From Endomychus coccineus (taxonomy: Eukaryota > Arthropoda > Insecta > Coleoptera > Endomychidae): 64,000 nucleotides of DNA. This document shows positions 22,250-33,229 of the stretch, one piece after another. Every line of letters begins with the position of its first letter. Position 1 is the stretch's first letter. Below the pieces are notes generated by a model. It had not been told where the DNA came from. It searched no databases and saw only the letters and a list, made by a program, of their open reading frames with translations. The DNA is taken from positions 148,478,243 through 148,542,242 of the forward strand of contig OY294067.1 in assembly GCA_958510875.1 (NCBI GenBank). Direction: 5' to 3'. The translations under genes were made by a program, and so were the position numbers.

Positions 22250-23481
22250 TATAGAATTTGAGTATAATCCTCCAGATTCTGTGGAGGATGTGTCTGCTCC
22301 CGAGCCTACTGCCGATGAGATCCGTGAAGAATCCAGAAACCTTGAGCAAGATGATTCAGCAGCTACAGAATAGTTTTTGCAACGCTACCCTCACTAGCAC
22401 GTTATTACTTGGGAAGATTTCTACATGATGATGATGTCTAGAGATACGATCATGAAATGGGCTTGCATTTAGACAAATGGTTAATGAGCATCAACTCAAA
22501 AATCGATAATGAGAGTAATGTTATTATCAATAAAAGGTTTGAATACTTTGTGGCAAATGGATCTGCTGGAATGAGTATCACCGCACGTAAAAATCGAGAA
22601 TTCGAATATATTTTGGTTATGATCAACTGCTTTCCGGAATTTTTGGGAACTCGTCCGTTGGGAATGAAATCAGACGGAGATGTCCGAAGAGAGGTTAATT
22701 ATGTATTAGTGAAAGGATGTGAACCTAGAAATCTGCAAAGTGATCAGGAGGAAGAATCCTTGAATAAACACTCCGTCAACTTATTGGAGAAATTTAAAAT
22801 CTACCAATATAATACATGTAAAAGCCGCCATTGCTGAACGTGTCATTCGAACGTCAAAATAAACGCTCCACAAACAATTCACTCTGAGCGTGAATAATAA
22901 AAAGCTTGATATACTTGGAGAAGTCACGGAAAAATATCATAAGCGTAACACAGTACTATGAATATGGCTCCAGTGAGAGCGAGATATTGAAGCGACCCTA
23001 CTAGCACATTGAGTTAGCTCTGCCCCACAAATCCAACGTTGAGGATGTGGTTCGAATAAGTAAATGTAAACATGAATTCAAGAAAGCATATACCCCAATT
23101 GGTCAACGGAATTGTTCAAAATAATAAGAGCTTACATAACAGCTCTTGTTACATATATTTTGCAAGATACGTTGGGGAAAACGATAAGTGGAGGATTCTA
23201 CGAGGGGGAATTACAGAAAACAAAATACCCGGATGTGTATCCAGTCACAAAAACATTACGAAAGAGGAGGGGTGAACAGTATGTCTAGTGGTAGGGTCTG
23301 GGTAATAATCACAATAGTTGGATCGATAATTCAAATCTCGTTCGAAGAACCCACCATTGAGGATTGGCAGATTATTAGAAACAAACACATAGCTGCAATA
23401 TTGTTGACTCGAGAATTTGGAAGTTATGATAGGACAAAATTTTTCGACAATGATAGTTCAGGGAATTTACAAACATTGTAA
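22250..23481 (+). pseudogene. Polinton/Maverick-like integrase relic with chromo-type tail
   Basis: 22560-22800 reads as a retroviral-type integrase core (ILVMINCFPEFLGTRPL for the first catalytic strand, with Asp now Asn; LVKGCEPRNLQSDQ for the second, Asp kept). After a frameshift near 22810 it continues KAAIAERVIRT (third catalytic Glu present) and LHKQFTLS. At 23150-23330 comes the phrase FYEGELQKTKYPDVYPVTKTLRKR that links integrase to a chromodomain in Polinton-type integrases, and then a degraded chromo-like part. Frequent stops (for example after 22370 and 22850). The integrase with chromo-type tail plus the capsid-like relic downstream suggest a decayed Polinton/Maverick. No terminal repeats, polymerase B or protease were found. 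Confidence 0.5.
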
Positions 23482-24059
23482 GATATCGCTCAATCACGAC
23501 TATTTTCAGCAATATAACACTTATAATAATTGTGGTCAGTTAAGCTTGGAATTCCTCTAGAACTCTTCTTCAGTTCTAGTCGACTAGAATTTGATGTATC
23601 TGTATATACATAGATTGCCAATAAAGTTTTCTTCAATCAGGCCTCATACATCTTCTATCACGGGTGAGAGCTTCCGCTTGTCTGTAGATTTTCATTCGTC
23701 AATAGAGCTAGATCCTCAACCATATTATCCTATTTGACTTGTCGTTTTGTGTACGTATGATAGTATATATCATTATGCGTTCAGAGTTGGAAAAGACCGC
23801 TGGAGATTATGACTTCCAACAATGAATGTTAACCTGATATTCACCAGCATTCATTATATGAAAAAAATTCATGTGAGAAGGTTGTTGCAGCCAATATGGT
23901 ATTGGATATCACCAATGAAAGATATTCTCATATTTACCATTAGTCATCACCTACAACGAATTCAAAGGAGGAGGTTGCTGCTGCAACACTATCATTGAAG
24001 ATCGTAAATTTTTTTTAAGTCCCCTGGTTACCATATCGGTGAAACTTCAAATATTCAAA

Positions 24060-25110
24060 GATTGAAACTTCAAAGAGATCATCATTTCAGAAGAAACCTA
24101 CTGTACACCCAGAACAGTTTCCGGCGACAGCAATGAAATTGAGATATTAATCAATCAACAGGATGTGTTGATAAATTTAGCCTCGTCTGCGTTATTAACC
24201 AAGGCAGAATCCCACGAAGAACAGGTGGTGATGGTGAATGTACGTTAACCAATAATTGTGGAGCGTTCCTCTTTGAATATATCAGTTATGATTTGAATGA
24301 AAGACAGTTTATCTAACGTATGCCAAACATGAATCTATAACCTCAGCTATTTCCGATTGGTCATCTAAAGAAGCAATAAGTTGAGCCCACAATAATGAAA
24401 TCAATTTATGGATACCGTTGAATTTTCTACTAGGCCTATTCATTGACTATACCGAAGTTTTGAGTGGTAAACATAAGCTGCAATTGATCAGATTTCAAAC
24501 TGATAAGGATTTATAGCACATGCAATACGTAAAAGGCAAAAAGAAATGTAAAGACGATAGTATCGATAGTGCGACATGTCTTCCCAAATAAATGTTCAAG
24601 TAAAATTCCAGATGTTGTGCAATTTGCGTGCTGAGAAGCCTATATTTATACCTTTCTGTAGTTGAGATCTGCATGGAAATCCTCCGATGAATGAGAGCAC
24701 TTGAGACACTTGGGCAGTTAAAACATCAATAAATTGTTAACGTCGCAAATATGTGATGCTGGCTCTCCAAACTGATCGAGAAAATAATCTTGCTATGGAA
24801 GTACATATTTGAATAATGTTAACCTGCTTAATGTGAAATTATACTCCAATTCGGAGTGTGATCCTAACGAACCAATGAAATTGGATTACAACAATACGTG
24901 GAGGCGGACTAGATGTACTATGTCTCTCAGAAATCAATTTTAAATCGAATGATGAGTCAGCCGATTCTAGATTATATAGCATTAAAGGATAAAGCAATTC
25001 TTGTGATTGATTGAAAAAACATGCCGTGGAAGAGCGTGAAAGAACAGAGGAAAGTGAACACAGATCATGGAAATATATCTAGGAAAGGGAGAGATCTTCC
25101 ACCTTCCTAC
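24060..25110 (+). pseudogene. Possible Polinton-type capsid protein relic
   Basis: Pieces in shifting frames read TVSGDSNEIEILINQQDVLINL (24110-24180), NNCGAFLFEYISYDLNE (24250-24300), YVMLALQTDRENNLA (24750-24800) and a following tract to about 24950. Their order and wording recall a long beta-rich protein found next to integrase in insect Polinton/Maverick-like elements, probably a double jelly-roll capsid. Heavily mutated, with stops throughout. The call depends on recalled resemblance of short phrases and on adjacency to the integrase, so treat it as tentative. 23482-24059 and 25111-25530 hold no readable gene. Confidence 0.3.
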
Positions 25111-25535
25111 GATGTTCTAGAGAGAGAGGTCGATGAAATTGATTCAATAATTGGCCTCTGATTATGCCCCACCACAGCTCCAAATAACCAAAAACAACGG
25201 ACCAGTCTCCACTATACAAGTAATCAATATGAAGTATATAATTGTCCCGCTAGTTTGAAATCTCACTTGACTGAGTTCTCAGCTCTGCCGAAGGAAAGTC
25301 TTCCAACTCGCTTGTTTGTTCGCCTGGTGGCACAAAATAAACTCTATTTCTCAGCTTGCGTTCCACCTTTTATACGCTTCTAGTTAGCTTACATGCCTGT
25401 TCCGGTACTTTCAGCTGGTATAGCCTGGTGAAAACCCGCTTTTTGCTATATCAGCTGTGAAACTACCGAACGTGGTATGTTTTACTATAATACGTTGTAT
25501 TCAGGCCGATTTTCACAGAACTTGAAATATCTAAA

Positions 25536-26618
25536 ATGACTGACAAACAAGTCGTTGTAGTATCTGGAAATACGGATGTTCTTGTCCTATTGATCGCACT
25601 TGCGCCATCGAATCACAAAATTTATTTTATGAACCACCTTCTGATTCAAAAACTGATGAAACTTATTCTAAATCTTAGTGCAACATTGAGCTTCCGCAAG
25701 CCCAACATACCTGCAGAGTACCTGGTACCAATATTAGAGCACTCACACATCTTGAAATGTAGGTCGTTTGCCAGTGTGACCTCGAAAAAGAGAGCAGTAC
25801 GTCTCTGTACTCTTGTACCAACATTAGACGCCTTTACACAACATTTGAAACGTGTCCACCTACAAGTACAAAATTGGATGTATGGTTTCCAATACTGTCA
25901 AACAAATTCAGACATATTTGAGGAGGACAGTATGGACGAGGTAGATGTTGATAATGTCATCAATCACTTAGCACCCTCCAAGTGGGGATGAAAATGGGTC
26001 AATCAATATTTTGAGCCGATTCCGATGACACAACCAGCAGCACCAGGAGAACTAATAAATATTATATCTTGTGGGTGAGTGACTAATTGCGAAGAATTAT
26101 GTGGTTGTAGGAGAAGTGGATTTACCTGCACAATGGCATGCAAAAAGTGCAATGAGATCAACTGTACAAGTGTTGAATTACCCGATACCAGACAAAAAGA
26201 TAATGATTCAGATGATGAAATTGCTGAGCTGTCAGATTCAAAAAATGTTTTCAATTCAGATGAAAATGAGCAACATGTACCATGTACAAATTGTTGTAAA
26301 AATATAAAAATCTTTGTGTTTGCTTATGAAATGCTTCATCTTTACATATCTGAATCCCGATGTAACTCGAGGTCCGGTATAACGACGAGGTTAAATCGCA
26401 TTCAATTATGCAATCTATCAATTTTCTCAAAACTTTTACATCGGATTCGTAATCGGCGACCTCGAAAACCCACGAGTAGCTATTTTCAACTGATTTCAGA
26501 CAATATTAAACGAATGAAGGAAAAGTGCATGATAAAATGCATTCTCAAATGCATATTAATGCGAAGTAGATATTCATTTTATGTGAGATTCACAATCAGG
26601 AGCCTTGAAACCCTATAA
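25536..26618 (+). pseudogene. Relic of a repeat-borne gene with Cys-rich CXC-like end
   Basis: The first piece starts MTDKQVVVVSGNTDVLVLLI, a phrase of a protein family seen in many copies in insect genomes; its biochemical role is unknown to me. After degraded middle sequence, HLKRVHLQVQNW (25840) leads to a second frame, 26079-26618. This has a dense Cys array, CEELCGCRRSGFTCTMACKKC, reminiscent of tesmin/TSO1 CXC zinc-binding domains, then an acidic Asp/Glu/Ser tail (DNDSDDEIAELSDS). An in-frame stop at 25989 and frame changes show it is broken. It may be cargo of a mobile element, since family members are multi-copy, but no terminal repeats were seen. Confidence 0.5.
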
Positions 26619-28020
26619 CTACAAGTTTTCAAGCAGTTACAAGCAATATTCAGGAAGGTCATTAAAAAGTGCACCAAAATGAACTTAAAAAATTTGTGCA
26701 TCAAGTCCCTTGGTCAAGCGTGAGTAACAAAGTTTACAAATACCTTTTTGAGAGAGTGCAAAAAACCGCTAAGCTCTATCTATCCACGTAACGTTTTTCC
26801 TAGATTGTTCCTAAATACCTACAACGTACTACTATGTGTCTTGGAATGGATTCGTATTTTGATTAAGTAATTTCCAATTTTTGATCAAAACGGTCAACAC
26901 ATTGGAACAGTTACAAATATGACCGTAATAATGGATGAACGCATATTCCCCGTACAACATGAGCGTTTCCGAAATGATAATACAAAATATTTATCCGAAA
27001 TTCAAGAGTTATACATACTTCCTTATTTGATAATCTGAAATATTCACCTGGAATTTATGAGCTTCATTCATTACATTATTTACACCAGGGAATTATGGAA
27101 TCAATATGTAGCTACCTACGTTGTATAATTTTAACTGGAATTAATATCATCCAATATCCATCCTAGTATTATTGTTCTATCATTCAGAAATATCCTTCTG
27201 TTGAAGAAAGCATACCTACATTTTGCTTATACGATAACTACCTACCCACTTGAGCAAATCTTATAAGGAACAACCTGTTGTGATATCCACTACTTCTTCT
27301 CCAAACAAAATGTAATTTTATTTTACTTCGAGGGTATGCTTCATCGAAGGAAGATATCCTATTGAGAAACTCTAACCGTTGTGAGAAAATATCTTCTCTC
27401 TTAGTATTGTAAGTTTTCCATCGGCTTCAAGATCGAAATTCCTGGCTGAAACGTACGATTTGATATCCAATCCCAGAATAAATAACAGACTAGACTGGAT
27501 TAGATAAGATTGAGCAAACATTTCAGAATAATTGAGTCTATTTCAGTATGATGACAAATCTGTGAACAAATTTGAATACCCAAATTTTCAGTTGAATTTA
27601 AAGGCACATATTGCATTATTTGAGAATCATTTCGATATTTTAGATTTGTAGGTATTGACAATTAAATTTATTGGAACGACTTAGATTTTTATTTTGTTCG
27701 GAAACTTCCAATTGTAGTTTCTGACATCCGATTATCCATTTTTTATTATATTCAACTCCATAATTCAATCGATTCAGTACTTGGAGTAACATTAGTTAGT
27801 ATAAAAAAGGAAAGTCGATCGTGTTGAGACAAAGGAAGCTTTCCTGTTCACTGTATAATGGAATTGGGGTGTTATATACTCATTTTTGTTGCGAGTGTCA
27901 TAATTGTGGTTATCCGTGAATTGTTCTAGTTCATGTTTTTTTTTGAAAGCTAACAAGGAAAGATACAAATTTGTAATTGTCAGAACTTTCAGTTTTTCGA
28001 AATGACTCTTACAGGATTCG
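26619..28020. other. No gene seen
   Basis: AT-rich sequence. No readable coding sequence, terminal repeat or RNA gene was recognised. Confidence 0.5.
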
Positions 28021-28027
28021 GTTCGTT

Positions 28028-30180
28028 TTATACCACAAATAGCTCTGAGAGCTCATTTTTTGTATTATGAATGTGTTGTTGATATCTACTGAATGTAATC
28101 AAAACTCTATACCACATTGGACTGAGCTGTAGAAATAAGCGTAATATACTGTAAATTGCTGTTTCTTCACCAATCTTCCTTCTTATGGTAGATATTCCGA
28201 ATGTAACACTGCAAAGTTTTTCGTTTAGGATATGAATATGTTCTTTCCAATCCAATTTTTGGTCTATGTGAGTCCCGAGAAATTTTACATCTGTTGTCCC
28301 CTGTATTTCCTCATGAGGTGTTTCGATATTGATTTGCGTTGTATCATTAGTTGAATGGAAGGTGATACTATGTGTTTCTTCTGTAATAATACATAACTTA
28401 TTTGAGGAGAACCAGTGCATCATTCCTGTTATCGCTTGAGGCTATTACATTCGTATCGTCAGCAGATAAGCAGAATTCTACAGACGGAAAATTAGCAACT
28501 TATTCATTGATGTATATCAAGAATAGTATTGGACCCGAAATGTATCCCTGGGAACATCAAATTGAAGTTGACCGCTATTAGAGTGATATTGTTTTATTTG
28601 TGAATTACAATTATGTATTATTTGGATGAAGATTTCGCGCTCAGATAGATATGATTCGAACCAGTTGTACGCGATCCCTCGGATACCATAGAATTCCAAT
28701 TTCTGTAATAAAATAGAGTGATCAACACAGTCAAACGCTTTAGATAGATCGCAAAATGTAAACAGTGGAATTTGTTTATTTTCAATTTTGTTTTTTTTTG
28801 TTTTTAGTTTGTTTATGAGATCGTATGTAGCATCCGAAGTGTTCATATTTTCTTCAGAACCCATATTGCAAATTCGTGATAATGTCTCATTCATCTAGGA
28901 AGCTAATTGTTTGTTCTTTCACAACATTTTCAAGAATTTCAGAAGGAGATTGCGACGGTGATGTGGGACAGTAGTTTGTTGGTTGTTTTTCATCACCTTT
29001 TTTGAATAATGAATTGATTACCGTTTTTTCTTCCAATGTTTGAGAATACACCAGATTTCAAAGGTAAGTTGAAAAGATATGCCAATGGTGTTTTGAGGAT
29101 GTCAGCATTTTTTCTATAACTGAGGAATGTTATCATGACCGGTAGACTTTTCATCCTTCAGTTGTTTCAATGTTATTTCCATGTCGGATTCAGTTACTGG
29201 TTTGAAAAAGAGAGAATTTGAATGAAAAATTTTCACATTTTTCAGGTAATCGTAGTGGGATTCAGTGTTATCAGATTTTATATTCAGTGTGCTTACAACA
29301 TTCAGAAAAATATCAAGAAATAAATTTGCGACATATTCTGGGTCATCTATAACTTCATTGCTTACTTTTAGTTTTATGTCATCTGGTATATTGAATAATT
29401 CTTTTATTCATATTTGGATTGATTATTTCCCAACTGGTTCTTATTTTACAATCAGATTCGTTGACAATATTAATAATCTTGTGTTGTTTAGCTTGGTTAA
29501 TCAAATTTTCTGAGCAGGTTGCAGTACTCTTTACATATTTCAAAAAAGTTATATCATTCGTAAATCTCTTCAGATAAAGGAGGCAACGCTTATTTCCACA
29601 AGATGTTCTGATTCCGTTCGTCAACCACCCGCAATTGTTTCGTCTGGGTCTACATTTGATTTTTTTGACATGGAAAGTAGGTTCGAAATAGCTGAGAAGA
29701 GTCTCATATAATTGTTTGAAAGCTGTGATGGTTTCTGTGAGATCAAGGAGAACTTCCCAGTCAGATGCATTCAATAATTCTCTGAATTTGTTTTCGTTTG
29801 TAGGGTTGAATATTTTTTTATGTATACTTTCTTCTTGCATTTTTGATAGAGAGTTATTTTTTAGCGATATCATCTGACCGTTATGATCTGACACTCCATA
29901 GAAGTTATTTTGAATGTTCGCAATTTCATCTTCATGGACATCGACATCGAACAGTTGTTGCTACGACGATATATACTTAGACCTTATGATATGTATACAG
30001 TTAAGTCAGCCCCTAGGTCTGTATTGCTTCATGCATATATCCCATTCCAAGAAAAATTTCATGTCCTTGTGAATTTACTCACTAGCTTCGTTTTTTTCAA
30101 TCGAAGTGTTATGTTTTCCTTTCAATTTTGTGTGAAATAATATGATAAAATCATGAAATATCTATAGTTAAAAGGTGAGT
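28028..30180 (-). pseudogene. Non-LTR retrotransposon ORF2 fragment (endonuclease end, RT)
   Basis: On the minus strand from about 30100: the end of an apurinic-type endonuclease (VDVHEDEIANIQ, then VSDHNGQMI near 29894, containing the SDH motif), a linker (29870-29380), a gap of degraded RT, then RT motif A as FCDLSKAFDCVDHSILLQ near 28750. The thumb region with VKFLGTHIDQKLDWKEHI follows near 28280. Motif B is mutated (QFDVPRD for the usual GVPQG) and the catalytic FADD box is not readable. It is broken into at least three frames. The phrasing places it in the jockey/CR1 group; the exact clade is uncertain. Its 5' end (ORF1, start of endonuclease) is missing, as usual for truncated LINE copies. 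Confidence 0.75.
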
Positions 30181-31780
30181 TCATTTGTGTTTTTGTTACA
30201 ACAATAGTTGCCCTTTATTAAAAGACATATTCATACGTACTTTGCGCGGGGTTTTATGAGTGAGTTTTTGATTTGTAAGGTGTTGAATAATTTTATTAAC
30301 TGCTGTTAGAAAGAATCTTGTAAAAGATGATCTTTTATGGGGAAAAGTTTCATTTAAGAAAATATTGACTATTTATTAGAAGTATGTATTCTTTATGAAT
30401 TATTTTATCAATTGGAACCTCAATATAATGATTGGAGATAACTTACTTACTTACTTACTCACTTACTTACTTACTTAGTAACATGCCATAGTATGTCTTT
30501 AAAGAAGCGTCTCATAGATACCTTCAATTCGATTCAAGATTTTTTTCTATGCGATATACTTTTACTCAATTAGAGCCCAGATGGGGAAAAATCGCAATAA
30601 TACGTTGTTTAAATAATGAAAATCAAGGATTCGTGAGGAAAATTGAGAGATTTCCAATAAGCTTAGTTTATATGTACCTAATAATCCATTATAATCTCGC
30701 TGCGGTCACATAAAAAAAAACTTTTTCAAGAATTTCCCTGAATCGTTCGCAATAGTAATTTATACCCTGTTTTATTTTCATCATTCATAAAAGAATAAAT
30801 AGATACCTACTTCAATGTTTCACATTCCATTAATTTTTGGGTGACGACTTGGAAACGTATAGGCCAATTTCTACTAATCTGCCTTCATTCTCCTCTAATA
30901 TCGAATTCCGTTGATCTTTCTTGATTGAAAAATACGGTGTATTTTCAGTGTAAAACCAAACAATTTGAAGGAAGATTATTAACGTGAACTGCACATTCAA
31001 ACGTGGATACTAATGTTATCATTGGATGTTCTATATTCGATAGTGTCAGTAACATTTCCAATTCGTAAGTAATTTATGACTATTAATAACATTTCAACTG
31101 TCAAATCTAAGCCATTTAAGAAAAGCTTTCAGACTTGATGAGAACATCCTAATTCAATACAATACATATGATTTGAGTGAGTTACAAAACGAGAAGTAAA
31201 ATTAGTAGAATGCTACGTTCATTGGAATGAAGGATGAATAAAACTTGAGGGCATTTTGAGCCTACGTAATCCAGGTGAATTAATGACATAATTTATGTTG
31301 GCGTTAACGTGAATGGTGATTATCGTTATACGTGTTCGCTTGAGGGTTGCTTCGTTGATTCAGATGCCGGGGAAGAATATAATGGTATTAAAAAGAAATA
31401 CTGGCAAGAATAACGAAGAAAAGTAAGAAGGAAAACAAGATAACACTTTCAACGCTGGTTACGTTAGGGAATTCACATCATTTCAGATAAACAAATCTGC
31501 GGTAAAAATACGTTCAAAGGAATTGGCAGAGAGCATACTCTTCTACTTCATGAAATTATCTTCAATATTGCCGAGGATATTCAGTGAACTATGATATTTC
31601 AACCATTTGGATGAGAGTTTTAATCAAACGTCTTGCAACATACAAATTGTTATGCAACTTACGGAATTGATAACTTACTCGTTACCCCTTTGTATGAATT
31701 GCTCAAAGTGAATTCCTAGAAATTATGAATTGACACCATAATCAATGATAATGATAAACGGCAAACTACCAACAACGAGA
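30181..31780. other. No gene seen; short (CTTA)n at 30441-30478
   Basis: AT-rich sequence. The only structure noted is a tetranucleotide run of ACTT/CTTA units with one C interruption near 30460. Confidence 0.55.
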
Positions 31781-32531
31781 TATGTAAGCAAGGTTGGACA
31801 GGCTTCCGACAACATAGATCAACAGGAAACCTGCTTGCTCACGCAACACATCATTTTGGCAGACTTCCATTGAGAAATATAGGGAATCTACATATGTATC
31901 CTATGGTACCATGCGTATCAACGATGGTGTTCCTCAGGGATTCATCTTGGCATTACCTTTATTCCTGCTACATATGAATGGTACGTTTGTAGTACATTCC
32001 TGTCCCTTCAACAGCTTTGCTCATAACGGTATACTTCATACCATTTTCTCCTGTAGTGCCCCTATATAATCCAATGTATCGTGATATTATAGTAGAGTTC
32101 AATGTTACCAAAACTCAGGTTTGTATTTCCTCCATGAATGCGTATCCCGCAATCTCCAAAATACGTGCCAGTTATCAGCAGCACAATCACTCAACAGCTC
32201 CTCATAATCAACAAGGCAAACATTTAACGTTTCCTGGACTACTGTTCATACGTTCGGAATTCAGCTCTCAAGCATACGCTGAAACTCTTAACTCTGATCA
32301 GAATACAACACACTCACGGAGTCATTGGCCTCTCTAGAACATAGTGGAAAGGTTTCCTTCTCTATCGATTATTTCATGGTCGATGCTGATCGAATGTCTC
32401 GTCTATTATTCAATCACGTGGGATTTCAGGTAGGGAGACTAGACAAGCTCAGGCTGATCACTATTTCCTTATCAAGCTCGAAATCATCCGAACTTTTTTC
32501 TACAAGAGGTAGTTTCTTCAACGAACAGTGA
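31780..32531 (+). pseudogene. CR1/jockey-like LINE fragment, copy 1
   Basis: RT motif phrases appear in sequence: FRQHRSTGNLLAHATHHFG near 31810, then MRINDGVPQG (motif B) near 31925. After a gap come the C-terminal phrases around 32240-32530 (LHTFGIQLSSIR-type sequence, then LEHSGKVSFSI and GFQVGRLDKL). The DNA is clearly related to 43500-43900 (CCTGGACTACTGTTCATACG versus CCTGGACTACTGTCCATATG) and, on the other strand, to 52200-52500. Frameshifts throughout; 5' truncated. Confidence 0.65.
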
Positions 32532-33229
32532 ACTTGTAGACATTTTTGCATAATGAGGTTTTTCTTGATGCATATAACCACTTAATTATGAAGTAAATTA
32601 ACCAGAATAATTCGTCATTGCTTGATTCTCACAATTGGTGTTAACGCTAAACAAGAATCGATAGATTATGCATACGCTGCAATGAATACGAAAATTGCCT
32701 AATCCAGTAGCAGCTGCTACATAATGGGTGCGGGGTTGCAGCACGTAGTATTTGTCTTCATTCAAACAAACATTAATATCTCCCAAAAACATCTTCTGAA
32801 ATGCTAGGCTTGGAGCATAACTTCAAATGATATCGGTTGGACATCCAACGACTGACATTACTATGAGCGAAAGAGGTAAATTTCGCTATGATTTATTTTA
32901 TGTTTCCTGTCTATTGTTTAGCGAGTGATGGTATTCAAAATCTCGGATATTTAAGTGAGTATATTAATTTGACTGACATTGGGCAAGTAAATATTTTGTA
33001 GCAAATGTACAACGCATATCATCATCCAATGAAAAACCACAAAAAGAAAGTTGAAGAAAAACTTCCGAATTCATTGATCTTCGACGACGTGATGAAACAA
33101 AGACGTAAAATTCTACAGGAATGTTCATAGGGCTTTTTGATTGGAGGTCAAGTCTATCTATGGCAATCAAACATCATATTGGGACCAATTTCGCGCACTT
33201 TTGAAACGATATAACAGTATTTCCATCAC
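32532..33229. other. No gene seen
   Basis: AT-rich spacer between two LINE fragments, with no recognisable features. Confidence 0.5.

Noticed and set aside
30441..30478. CRISPR or short regular array
   Set aside because: Only a tetranucleotide microsatellite. No CRISPR arrays are expected or seen in this eukaryotic sequence.
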